Assembly: GCA_022818135.1 (NCBI GenBank)
Contig: JAFMSR010000038.1
Location: 141,694-205,693 of the forward strand
DNA: 64,000 nucleotides
Source: Saxidomus purpurata
Lineage: Eukaryota; Mollusca; Bivalvia; Venerida; Veneridae
Reading direction: 5' to 3'
A program made the translations under genes and the position numbers. Of this stretch, positions 22,799 through 33,119 are shown piece by piece; position 1 is the first letter of the stretch; each line of letters opens with the position of its first letter. The notes beneath the pieces were generated by a model. It was not told where the DNA came from and made no database searches. It was given only the letters and a program-made list of their open reading frames with translations.

Positions 22799-23026
22799 AT
22801 GTTACAGGAATTTGTGGAAAACTGTTTATTAGAGGCTGATGAACATGGCTGTAAATCTGTGGCTTTTCCAGCTCTTGGTACAGGAAAATTGGGCTATCCC
22901 CAAAGAGATGTTGTTTCAGCATTACTTGATGGAATAGACGCTTATACTGCACACACAATTGTTGGGAATGTGTCAACTGTCCACATATCTACACCAAAGA
23001 TCAAGGAAAATGATTCAATGTTTTTG
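22799..23026 (+). CDS. PARP14-like gene, exon 4 (macrodomain 1, C-terminal half)
   Basis: A phase 0-0 exon of 76 codons; acceptor gctttcag, donor gtacac (a weaker site). It continues exon 3 directly: the helix MLQEFVENCLLEADEHG, then CKSVAFPALGTGKLGYP, the classic second ligand loop of macrodomains (S-I-A-F-P-A-x-x-T-G-x-x-G-Y-P, residues 19-34), then the helix DVVSALLDGIDAY and the last strand VSTVHISTP. This loop is intact, in contrast to the degraded first loop in exon 3. The domain ends about 20 residues before the donor. The ATG at the exon start is only a codon boundary, not an initiation site. Confidence 0.88.
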
Positions 23027-23039
23027 GTACACTTTTTAT

Positions 23040-24610
23040 TATACCCCCGAAATGGAGTTTAGGGGGGTATATCCTTTGCACGGCCGGCATATTTTGTTAC
23101 ACACTCTGCAGACATGTAAACACTGTACATCACGTTATGCTACTTTCGGTTTACTGCGCGTGTTGTATACGTCAGCAAATAGATTGAGCTGTAACATGAA
23201 AGTAAAATTTCCATTGGCCCACCTACAGAGGTCACGAGGGGTCACCCTGTCTGCTAACCTGCACATGGTGAGAGGTCGATTTTAAGCGTTCTCATAAGAT
23301 GTCAATATACCTAGGTTTGAGTACAGATGTCTGCTTTATTTCATGAAAAAATTTTGCACGCGCTCAAAACACTATCCCACAGGGGCCTGTATGCAAACGT
23401 TGGTAAAATGCAAATTTTCAAACTTTGTAAAATTGTGTCCAAAGTCGGAATTCAATACAACTTAATGCAATGGTCAAGTGCATTGAGAGGAAGTGCAGTG
23501 CACAAGAACTAGAACTCTATCTTGACTATTACAGAGTTATTGCCCTTTGTTACTTTTCCTGGTCCGGAGCATAACTTGAAAACTACTGGTTGGAATTCAA
23601 TACAACTTCATACAATGGTCAAGCACAATGAGAGGAAGGACAGTGTATAAAAACCATAACTCTTTCTTTAGTACAGAGTTATTGCCCATTTTTACCTTTC
23701 CCTGTCCAGAGCATAACTTGAAAACTACTGCAGTAAACTCCGCTTATAACGAACTCCTTGGGACCTATCAAATTTGTTCCTTATATCCGGAGTTCCGTAT
23801 ATCGAACAAGTTCCTTATATGCGATATATATATATCAAACTAAAATATATATCGAACAAGTATTTTTATAGTAAAATGTAATAAAATCTGAACCATCAAC
23901 TTTTGATCTTCCTACCTCCTTTTGAGGAGTTATAAAGATCTATAACTGTTACATGTATCCTTTTTTTATACCCGTAAATCTATGCAGAATAATTGCAAAG
24001 ATTAATAAAATATAAAAAATACAGCTACTGTTTTCATTGGCAATACCTAAACAAATACAAATGAAGAAAGCTGATTTTTGCTCACTTGCCATAATTTGAT
24101 ATATTATTTTACAAGGTATTTTTTTCCAAAAATGGGATTTCATCCGGTCTGCATTCTAGAAACGCTCAAAATTATTTACGTTAAATATTATCACTTGAAT
24201 ATCGTATTTAGCAATTATAATTGTACTCTCATTTAACTAGTTTACCAAAACGTTACACATTTGTAATTATTTACTTTTATGATAGCTACAAGTATGCTAT
24301 AAAATTACAATGCAGACGGCAAACGAAAAATGCAAAATCAACATATTTTTTTTTTTACTTTTCTGAACATATTTGCAGTTTGATATATACGATTACTTTA
24401 CTATACATTTTGCATTGTTGGGCCAGAAAATAGTGTTCCTTATATCTGAAGTTTCCTTATAACCGGAGTACGATATAACCGTATATTTTTACATTAAACA
24501 AAGAAGGGTAAAAATCGGGCCCAAAAAACTTGTTCGTTATATCCGAAGTTACGTTATATCCGCAGTCGATATATACGGAGTTTACTGTAGTTGGAATTCA
24601 ATACACAGGC
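23040..24610 (+). mobile_element. Family C element, disrupted, carrying a pogo-like MITE
   Basis: Starts atacccccgaaatggagttt and gggggtatat just 13 bases after the exon 4 donor. About 380 bases unlike the family follow, then two to three normal C units (23445-23730). A MITE (23731-24587) interrupts a unit between aaaactac and gttggaattc. No 3' terminus is found. Confidence 0.65.
23731..24587. mobile_element. Pogo/Tigger-like MITE, copy 3
   Basis: Terminal inverted repeats cagtaaactccgc and cggagtttactg; TA follows on the right and TG (a mutated TA) lies on the left. Restoring the C unit gives aaactactagttggaat, a sequence present at 25010. Inside are direct and inverted copies of ttccttatatccgga. 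No transposase frame is present. Confidence 0.7.
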
Positions 24611-24900
24611 TGCTTTCAACACCTACAGGTCTGTTATTTACCCCCAGGAAGAGCAATAAACGTGTCAGATAATCCGACTGTCACTTCCTTAATCGGTCCG
24701 TTATTAGCAATCAGAGGACAAAGCCAAATGCCTCTGGCAATACTTTGGTGTTTGCAGCTAGCCTTTCAACTTGGAAAAGACCGATCCTTGATTGCTTTGT
24801 CGGTTATTGTAACGATTATGTTTCATTAACTCGCAACTCCCCTAATAAATAATCGGTCTTTAATTACTCTGAAAGTAGATGTTCACTTTTATTAATAATT
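24611..24900. other. Unassigned segment between two family C copies
   Basis: It contains inverted short phrases (taatcggtccgttatt, aataatcggtct). A frame of 99 codons covers part of it but has no recognisable protein. Confidence 0.35.
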
Positions 24901-25813
24901 ATACCCCCAAAACATGTTCACCCGGTGGTTGGTCGGGCGGGCGGGCGGGCGGTCGGTCGGGCGGTCTGTTGCATTTTCCTTGTCCGGAGCATAACTTGAA
25001 AACTACTAGTTGGAATTCAATACAACTTCATACAATGGTCAAGCACAATGAGAGGAAGTGCAGTGCACAAGAACCATAACTCCATCTTGACTCATTACAG
25101 AGTTATTACCCTTTGTTACTTTTCCTTGTCCGGAGCATAACTTGAAAACTACTGGTTGGAATTCAAAACAACTTCATACAATGATCAAGTACAATGAGAG
25201 GAAGTGCAGTGCACAAGAACCATTACTCTATCTTGACTCATTACAGACTGATTGCCCTTTGTTACTTTTCCTTGTCCGGAGCATTTCTAGAAAACTACCA
25301 GCTGGAATTCAATACAACTTCATAAAATGGTCTAGCACAATGAGAGAAAGTGCAGTGTACAAGAACTATAACTCTATCTTGAGTATTTACAGAGTTATTG
25401 CCCTTTGTTATTTTTCCTTGTCCGGAGCATAACTTGAAAACTTCTGGTTGGAATTCAATACAACTTCATACAATGGTCAAGCACATTGAGAGGAAGTGCA
25501 GTACACAGGAACCATAACTCTATCTTGACTCATTTCAGAGTTATTGCCCTTTGTTACTTTTCCTTGTCCGGAGCATTTCTAGAAAACTACCGGCTGGAAT
25601 TCAATACAACTTCATACAATGGTCCAGCACAATGAGAGGAAGTGCAGTAAAAGAAGAACCATAACTCTATCTTGACTAATTACAGAGTTATTTCCAAGAA
25701 CAATATCTTTATTTTAGTTGTTTTTTTTGCAAGGTATTCTGTTACTACAAACTTCCTCAGTTTATAAAGCAGTCTTTTGGGGGTATTAATCACATTTATT
25801 GATAGCTCTAGTT
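24901..25813 (+). mobile_element. Family C Helentron-like element
   Basis: Terminus atacccccaaaa, a gggcgggcgggcgg run, five to six units of about 145 bases, 3' inverse tttgggggtatt, stem atcacatttattgat and agctctagttt. Confidence 0.82.
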
Positions 25814-26450
25814 TTGAATTATTTTGTTTAGTTCAGTTTTAGAAAGAAAAAACAACAACACAATTTGTAAATGTTCTTTATTTAAATTCAACAAAAATAT
25901 ATGTTGTAGACCTATTTTTTCCAGAATACGATTGTAATTCGTAAATCGTCGACCGGTACATATTTTTGCAGACTCTTTCCTAAGTCACGAATGGTCATGT
26001 ATTAAAAAATGAGTTAATATTCTGCAAAAATATTTTCATGGCTAATTATTACACAGATCATTTCTGAGACCTTCAAAGACCAGAGCAGGAGACTGACGTA
26101 TATTACCTCCCATTGCACGGTGCAACTGTAAAAATTTTCTCGATGAATTTGGCTGAACTCAGCAGACATTAGTTGCTTGCTTTTCCTTTCGAAATATACG
26201 TAAATCAACTTCAGACATGATAAAATATTGATCAATTTCAACAGGAAATGCATTTTGAAAAGTAAGATTGTGTATTTTGAACATGACATCACTGTAAAAC
26301 CGCAAAATAAAACAAGTGAGTAACTTCCACTGTATTGCCAAGTGGGTGGGATAACATGATTTGCAACACCAATAACATCAGAGACTCGGACCGGACCGAT
26401 TGAGTTGACCAAATTATCGAAGCCCTGGTTAGGAGTGACCAATTGCAATG
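25814..26450. repeat. Unclassified repeat shared with 51340-51430
   Basis: Segment 26035-26130 (ctaattattacacagat, cacggtgcaactgtaaa) is matched near 51357-51430. The 144-codon minus-strand frame here has no recognisable domain and overlaps this repeat, so it is not called a gene. Confidence 0.4.
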
Positions 26451-26671
26451 AAACTTGGTGTGTAGGTAGCTTGCATGGAGAGGAAGATATTTAAATATTT
26501 TTTCTTTTAAATTTTTATATTGTTTTAAGCAATAAAAAAAAATTTTTGTTTCGGGATGGATGGGAGTGGGGTCAAGATCACTTGTTACTTAAAAAATATT
26601 TTTTTCGAATTTCTTTTTTTTTTGCTTATAAAATTGTTTTAAGCAAAAAAAAATATTTAGGTCATATTTTT
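26450..26671. repeat. Poly-T/poly-A tandem segment
   Basis: Two or more copies of a roughly 90-base segment made of A- and T-runs with aattgttttaagca landmarks. Related sequence occurs at 28082-28235. Confidence 0.45.
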
Positions 26672-28081
26672 ATGCTCCCGAAGGGTGGCATATTAAAATC
26701 ACACCGTCCGTCTGTCTGTACGTCTGTGCTTACATTCTGGTACTTAAGTGGCTATACAGACAATAGGTAACAGTACATTTACTTTGATGTCATTCATTCT
26801 GTAATGCTGTTATGTGGCTATTTTCTGTTAAGTGGCTAAAAAGAACAATGGGGAGAACAAAAGGCTAGCCACATAAGTATCAAAATGTGAGTCCGTCCGT
26901 CCGTCTGTGCGTCCCCACTTACAAATTCGTGTCCGGACTGTAACTCTGTCATGCATTGAAGGATTCTAAAAAAACTTGGCACAAATGTCTAGCACATCAA
27001 GACCACGTGTCACGTGCAAAACCCATGTCCCTACCTCAAAGGTCAAGGTCACACTTGGAGTTTGAAGGTTATGGATTCCTCTATATATGCACACATTCAT
27101 GTCCAGACTGTAACTTTGTCATGCATTGAAGGATTTTAAAATAACTTGGCACAAATGTCTAGCACATCAAGACGATGTGTCGCGTGCAAGACCCACTTCC
27201 CTAGCTCAAAGGTCAAGGTCATACTTGGAGTTTGAAGGTAATGGATTCCTCTATATATGCATATATGCACACATTCGTGTCCGGACTGTAACTTTGTCAT
27301 GCATTGAAGGATTTTAAAATAACTTGGCACAAATGTCTAGCACATCAAGACGACGTGTCGCGTGCAAGACCCACGTCCCTACCTCAAAGGTCAAGGTCAC
27401 ACTTAGAGTTTGAAGGTAATGGATTCCTCTATATATGCATATATGCACACATTCATGTCCGGACTGTAACTTTGTCATGCATTGAAGGATTTTAAAATAA
27501 CTTGGCACAAATGTCTAGCACATCATTACGACGTGTCCTGTGCAAGACCCACGTCCCTACCTCAAAGGTCAAGGTCACATTTAGAGTTTTTTAGGTAATG
27601 AAATCCTGTATATATGAATACATTTGTGTTTGGACTATAACTTTGTCACGCTTTGGAGGATTTTAAAATAACTTGGCACAAGTGTCTAGCACATCAAGCT
27701 GATGTGTCGCGTGCAAGACCCAAGTCCCTACCTCAAAGGTCAAGGTCACACTTAGAGTTTATAGGTAATGGAATCCTGTATATATGCATACATTTGTGTC
27801 AGGATTGTAACTTTTTAATGCATTAATTGATTTCAAATAATTTGGCACAAATGTTCAGCACATCAAGACAATGTGTTGTCTGCATGAACCATGTTTCTAC
27901 CTCAAAGGTCAAGGTCACACTTAGTGTTTAAAAGTAATGGAATACTGTATGCATGGTTACTCTGTCATGCATGGAAGGATTTTAAAATTACATAGCACAT
28001 TTATTGAGCACATGGAGAGGACACAGACTGTGAGGCACCTCTTTCGGGGGCATTTGTCACTTGTGAGGGACAGCTCTTGTT
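26672..28081 (+). mobile_element. Family D Helentron-like element, copy 2
   Basis: The 5' atgctcccgaagggtggcat is mirrored by ttcgggggcat (28043-28053), then a stem (tgtc...gaca) and agctcttgtttt. Five to six units of about 178 bases. A 157-base MITE is inserted in the opening tccgtc region. Short frames on both strands repeat at the unit period and are not genes. Confidence 0.85.
26732..26888. mobile_element. 157-base MITE with 23-base inverted termini
   Basis: The left end acattctggtacttaagtgg and right end ccacataagtatcaaaatgt are inverted copies (20 of 23 bases agree when extended by three). It splits a family D copy near its 5' end. Superfamily unclear: the target duplication cannot be read with certainty. 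Confidence 0.7.
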
Positions 28082-28237
28082 TTGTTTTGAGTTTTAAATT
28101 CTTTTCAGCAAAAAAAAATTTTTAGGGGTCAAGGTCACAGTTACTGAAAATACTTTTTAATTTTTTTTTGAGTTTTTTGTTTTATAGCCAAACAAATTTT
28201 TAGGAGGTCAAAGTTACTTATTAAAGATATCTTTTTT
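28082..28237 (+). repeat. A/T-run tandem segment between family D copies
   Basis: Two roughly 80-base segments with aaatttttaggggtcaag and aaatttttaggaggtcaa landmarks. Confidence 0.45.
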
Positions 28238-28462
28238 ATGCCCCAGAAGGGTGGCATATTAAAATCGCACCGTCTGTCCGTCTGTGCGTCCCCACTTACA
28301 AATTTGTGTCCGGACTGTAACTTTGTCATGCATTGAAGGATTTTAAAATAACTTGGCACAAATGTCTAGCACATCAAGACCACGTCTCGCGTGCAAGACC
28401 CACATCCCTACCTCAAAGGTCAAGGTCACACTTGGAGTTTGAAGGTTATGGAATCCTCTATA
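28238..28462 (+). mobile_element. Family D element, copy 3, cut by mariner
   Basis: Starts atgccccagaagggtggcat and stops inside a unit at cctctata, where the mariner begins. The downstream part of the copy is missing, so a deletion followed or accompanied the insertion. Confidence 0.7.
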
Positions 28463-29520
28463 CGAGGAATGTTCAAATATGAATGCATCTAAGCACATAA
28501 AAATGTATCCTTGATAGATGTCAATGAAAATGTTATTTTGTCCCCTCGGAATATTCACCTCAAACAGATATGGAAAGTTTCAGTCTCCTAATCCAATCCT
28601 TGAAGGCATTTTCATAGTCTTTTCTAGGTATACTATGAAGACAGTGGAATATTGCAGAACCGAGGTGTTTGTGCTGAACAAATTTTCGACCAGAAAGGTA
28701 TTTTTTGAGCCTTGGGAACAAAAAGAAGTCACACGGGGCAAGGTCAGGCGAATACGGAGGGTGAGGAAGCACAACAACCTTTTCCTGCTTCAGAAAGTCT
28801 TGTTCAATAGACGCCTTTTGTCATGTAGCAATCTGACATTGGCCAAACCAGTTGCAGGTCTTCGATTTTTTTAATATTTCTTCAGTTTTCGAAGAACTTT
28901 AGTCTTGTAAAACTTCGCATTTACGGATTTGCCTTTAGGTACAGCAACCTGAATGGCAGGACCCTGATTTGTGAAGAATATGGCATACATTACCTTCTTG
29001 ACACTCATGGTCCGCTTTGCAATACATGGTCTTTTGCCAGACTTTGTTGCCCATATTTTGTTCTGAATCTTTTGTTTGGGCTCAAAAAAGTGAACCCATG
29101 TCTCGTCACCAGTGACGACATTTGCGAAAGACCGTGCATTGTAATTTGGAAACTGTTTAAGCAACATTTTCGCGCATTGCACGCGTGCTTTTTTCTGCTC
29201 ATCTGTCAACAGATGGGGAATCCATCTAGCACAGATCTTTCTCATTTTCAAATTACGTTTCAGAATTGCATGAGCTGCTCCTAATGAGATGCCAACCATA
29301 CTAGCTTTTTGCCTAGTGGTGTATCTTGCATCAGTAGCAACTATTTCTTTCACTCTAGCAACCATCTTGGCAGACGTTGCTGTTTTCGGCCGACGGCCAT
29401 GTGGTGCATCTTCTGTTGAAACTAACCCACATTTGAATTTCTTAAACCAACGAATAACTGTCGAAAAAGACATTTCATTATGCCCATAAACAGAACATAT
29501 TTCATCAAAATGTCTTTACA
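28461..29520 (-). mobile_element. Mariner-family DNA transposon, 5'-truncated
   Basis: The 3' end of the element (left in the window) is tacgaggaatgttcaaatat at a TA within a family D unit, as expected for mariner target choice. The opposite terminus is missing: sequence before the transposase helix-turn-helix runs into a G-rich tract near 29530. No second TA or inverted terminus was found. Confidence 0.75.
28560..29516 (-). pseudogene. Mariner transposase, decayed
   Basis: The minus-strand 200-codon frame gives the end of a helix-turn-helix (STVIRWFKKFKCGLVSTEDAP), GRRPKTATSAKMV, and VVTGDETWVHFFEPKQK, which carries the first catalytic Asp of the DD34D triad. A stop follows LRKLKKY. The next bases read RRPATGLANVRLLHD, the second Asp, but the expected Asn-Ala is replaced by Lys and bases are missing. 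The C-terminal frame resumes with PPYSPDLAPCDFFLFPRLKK, which includes the third Asp. N-terminal residues are frameshifted or absent. It cannot make an active enzyme. Confidence 0.88.
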
Positions 29521-29529
29521 CCCTATGCC

Positions 29530-29705
29530 CCCATGGGGGGGCGGGGGCGGGGGGGGGGGAGGGGGTGATACTTGTTTTACATAGGAAAGACTGGGGCCAA
29601 AATTGACCACACCCGGGTGTTCACTGGTTTTCAAACTGACTTAAATATGAAAAACTTTTAAAAGTCTCCTCCAAAACCACATGGCCTTGAGCTTAGTTAT
29701 ATAAA
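29530..29705 (+). repeat. G-rich tract and family A fragment
   Basis: A run of G with single C or A breaks (29534-29566) is followed by family A unit sequence (cttgttttacatagg, ccaaaattgaccacacccgg, aaaaccacatggcc). Confidence 0.55.
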
Positions 29706-30081
29706 GTATACTCCACTTGTAATGATATCACTTGTGGCAACATACCGCTTGTAAGGATGCTGTGGTTGCAGTCCCCCATCGGGCCTTCATATTCCATGTA
29801 CTTTTACTGCAGGTGTTACAATATCACATGTAGGGATATTCCTGGTGTAACAATGCATTTGTCACGGCCCGAATGCATTGTTTTCCAGTTTAATAAAAAT
29901 TATGGTGTGCGAGGCATTGTGAACACAATGACCATGACCGGCACTCAAACTATTGCGGGTAATTGATTTTAATATCGTACTACATTAAAAATTCATTGAA
30001 TTTAAAGTAATTCACAAAAACTTAAATGCCTTTTGCTGAATTAACAAATATTTCAGTATATATACTGTAATTTCCTGACAT
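29706..30081. other. Unassigned intronic stretch
   Basis: Three diverged phrases of the type acaccgcttgtaagga/atcacatgtagggat suggest an old tandem repeat. No gene evidence. Confidence 0.35.
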
Positions 30082-30435
30082 TTTCCTTCAAACGACATCT
30101 CCTATGAAACCACTGGGCCAATTATGATGAAATTTGGCAGGGATGTTCCTTGCATGAAGTCCTCTCATTGTTGTCCAAATTATTTCATTCCATGCAGGTG
30201 GGTCACTTGTTTTAACATAGGCTTTTTTAGAAAACTTCTTTTCTAAAACCACAAGGCCTATAGAGCTAGGCAGCATGTAGCATTGCCTAGTGGAACTCTA
30301 CCAAGATTGTTCAGATTTAGACCCACAGAAACCATGAATGTTCAAATCATGTCCCCCAGGTCAAAATTGACTCTCTGCTATTGATGACCTTATATTATAG
30401 CCAATAGTAGCCAGGTGAAAGTAACAAGAGGGCCA
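30082..30435 (+). repeat. Family A fragment
   Basis: Family A head (cattttccttcaaacgacat) and one and a half units, ending in a worn caggtgaaagtaacaagagg. Confidence 0.6.
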
Positions 30436-30439
30436 AGAT

Positions 30440-31970
30440 AAGTTCACGTGGCGAAAAGTCCCAGGGTGAGCTATTAGGATTGCTTACCGTCCCACGTATG
30501 TCTTCCGTTCACATTTTACTTCAAACGACATCTCCTCTGAAACCACTGGGCCAATGTTGATGAAACTTGGCAGGGATGTTCCTTGCATGAAGTTCTATCA
30601 TATTTGTTCAAATACAGTAAAACCTCGATAACTCGAGGTCGCACGGGGACGAGTAAAATGCTCGAGTTATCCGGGTTCTCGAGTTATCCGAACCATGGAA
30701 ATTTTACAAGTTTTTCTGCATAGGCAAAAGATAGCTATGAAACAGCTTTGAAACAAAGTAAAGGCACATTTCTTTCAGTCATGACCCGATGGCATTGTAT
30801 CTAAACTCAAAGGTCTTCATCTCCAACTTGCATTTCGTTCCTGTTTTGGTTTTCTGCTTGTCTGATCTAGCTACTGTATTCCCCCGAGATCGCTAGATGT
30901 TTATATCTATAATTTATTCATGATTATTTTTATAATTTAGAAAGAATAAACAGTTTGGGATTTTCTCTCAAGTCTTATCATCAAAAGTCTACTCAGACTC
31001 AAAATTTTCATCTCATCATTAAGTTCTCGTAATTAAAAACTCGCAAACATAATTTTCTTTATTTTCTTCTTATTCAATAAAAGTAACAAGTGGCTATAAT
31101 TACACATGATTTTAGACTATTTAAATGTGCGAATAACATTTTAGCCACTTGAACGGCCGATTAATCGATAACTAACGAGAACAATCAATTAACAATCAAT
31201 GTTTTTCCTTTGACGTGTCAAAATAATGATGCACCAACGGAGGTGAGAAAAATCTGATAATCAGTGACCTCGAGTTGCCGCAGGTAATTTAGTAAGAAAT
31301 CTATCTGGCGGGACCACAGGTGTTCCTTGAGTTATCCGGGGTTCTCGAGTTATCGATGCTCAAGTCATCGATAGTATTTTCTGGTTAAACATATAGGCAA
31401 AATTGCCGGGACCGACAGGAGTCCTTGTGTTATCCAGGGTTCTCGAGTTATCGATGCTCGAGTTAACGAAGTTTTACTGTAATTCCATTCTATACAGAAC
31501 TCTAGTTGCCATGGAAACAGAAAGGAAAAACTTTAAAAATCTTTTCCTCAAAAACAAGAAGCCCTAGTACTTAGATATTTGGCATGTAGCATTGTCTAGT
31601 TGACTTCTACCAAGAGTGTTCAAATTATGACCCGGGTCAAAATTGACCTGCCTAGGGGAGGGGCGTTTCTTGATTTGAATAGGATTTTATAAAGGTCCGT
31701 CCATGAGAGCAATTGTGTTAGCTTTTGTTTTCTTGGATGAGACCCATGAGGGGTTTTTGATTTTTCATAGGCTTATATAGGGAAAGCTTGAAAAATCTTC
31801 TTGTCTAGAACCACTAGACCCAGAGCTTAGATATCTGAATACAGCAGTATGTATTAGAACCCCTTTGAAGATTGTTCAAATCAGAATTGACCCTTTTTGC
31901 TATTAATGACCTTGTGTTATAGCCAATGATAGCCAGGTGAGCCATATAGGGCCATCTTGGCTTTCTTGTT
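30440..31970 (+). mobile_element. Family A element carrying a pogo-like MITE
   Basis: The worn head begins ttcacgtggcgaaaagtccc; the 3' end is ccaggtgagccatatagggc, its hairpin and ttcttgtt. The head is split at caaata/attccattc by the MITE at 30615-31479; without it the standard family A phrase is restored. Confidence 0.72.
30615..31479. mobile_element. Pogo/Tigger-like MITE, copy 1 (865 bases)
   Basis: Ends cagtaaaacctcgataactc and gagttaacgaagttttactg are imperfect inverted repeats flanked by TA on both sides (30613-30614 and 31480-31481). Extra gttctcgagttatc blocks lie just inside each end. The interior is non-coding. The CAGT start and TA target are known for the pogo/Tigger branch of Tc1/mariner. 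Confidence 0.82.
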
Positions 31971-32122
31971 CAAAATAGGGAGTATGCCCATTACACAGTT
32001 AGACCCCAATTTTAGAAAATTGTTATATCTGGTGTAAACAGTCTGAATGTCCGCTAATTAAAAAGGCATGGATTTTTCTCAGATTTTTTCTCAGATCAAT
32101 TGTTACAATGCCATTATTTCAG

Positions 32123-32186
32123 CTGCTGAGTTGTGAAAGCAAAAAAAGACAATGCACAGAAGAATCAAGTATCAGGAAACAAGAAG
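32123..32186 (+). CDS. PARP14-like gene, exon 5 (linker)
   Basis: A 64-base exon following a ccattatttcag acceptor, with a strong gtaaga donor. It encodes LLSCESKKRQCTEESSIRKQ and a final Glu, then leaves one base. The content is basic and Ser-rich with no recognised domain, so it is probably a flexible linker after macrodomain 1. The call depends on phase fit (0 in, 1 out) with exons 4 and 6 rather than on homology. The preceding intron is about 9.1 kb and contains the mariner relic and several repeat families. Confidence 0.6.
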
Positions 32187-32864
32187 GTAAGAGTCATGTG
32201 ACTCAGATTTGGACATATTTTAGGCAGTGCATAGCCAAAATAAACAAGATGGTAAAGGTCAAACAAAATTTTGTGTTTCATCATCAGTTTTCTATGATTT
32301 TACTGACCAGACACAGGTTATGATTAATGTCAGTGGTTACATTTTACAATTAAATTATACAGCATTATAAAGTTTGCTCTTAGTAAAATTCTTGTTTTTC
32401 CACATTTTTGCCATGCAAACAAAATGTAAATCAAGTCCAGGTTGATTCATCAAAGGTTAAGATTGCTGTTTCCTTCAGTGATAAAACTATTTTCTGTTAG
32501 TTGTCCAGCAAAAGTTTGGACAAGGACCCTGAGACATTTTACAGGTGTAAGTTATTATATGCAGACAGGCCTGCTAACTTTTATGTGTGTCAGTAAATAC
32601 TTCAAGTATTTAATTTCTTTTGGTTATTCACAGTCACTGTGACAGAAGTAGCATTATCAGATTTTGTATGTAAACTTCATTGCAAAATTATGTTTCTGTA
32701 TTATGATAGTCATATAATAATCTGTTAGTTGCAGGGCATTCACTTTAGTTGGATGACCTAATGACTGAATCATTTAGAGCAGTCACACTCATGTGAGTAA
32801 TATAGGCCAATCATGGCAAAAGAAACATGTATGAAATTCTGAATAATCTGTTTTTTTTCTTCAG
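32187..32864. other. Intron between exons 5 and 6
   Basis: The only intron here without a recognised repeat family. A phrase near 32790 (cacactcatgtgagtaatat, ggccaatcatggcaaaa) may be a worn A/B 3' end. Confidence 0.4.
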
Positions 32865-32981
32865 ATGTGCCATTCCTTACAGCAAAAAGTGACAAAGTCA
32901 CTTACACAATAATAGAGAAAGAAAAAGTAGGAAGTCATAATTCCTGCAGCTTTGTAGATATAGCATTCAATGTCTTACCAG
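32865..32981 (+). CDS. PARP14-like gene, exon 6
   Basis: The acceptor is tttttttcttcag with a strong pyrimidine tract; the donor is gtgagt. It encodes VPFLTAKSDKVTYTIIEKEK followed by a stretch ending SCSFVDIAFNVLP, with a Gly split across the next junction (phase 1 to phase 1). VTYTIIEKEK and FVDIAFNVLP look like two beta strands. A diverged macro-like or other alpha/beta domain may start here and run through exons 7 and 8, but I cannot name it. The intron before it is only 678 bases, the shortest in the window. Confidence 0.7.
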
Positions 32982-33119
32982 GTGAGTAAAAGGCACAGTT
33001 ATACATCAGCTATGACTTGCTAGGTCTGTTTTACTCTGTCTCTAAGAACAATGTAATACTATACAGGTCCAGTCTTGTAGCCACACTTTTGTAGACTGTA
33101 TATGGCAATAAAATCTCAT

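Noticed and set aside
26014..26448. 144-codon minus-strand open frame
   Set aside because: No domain, low-complexity flanks, and part of it recurs as a repeat at about 51357-51430.
27126..27508. Repeated 63-64-codon frames on both strands
   Set aside because: They follow the 178-base period of family D and have no protein character.
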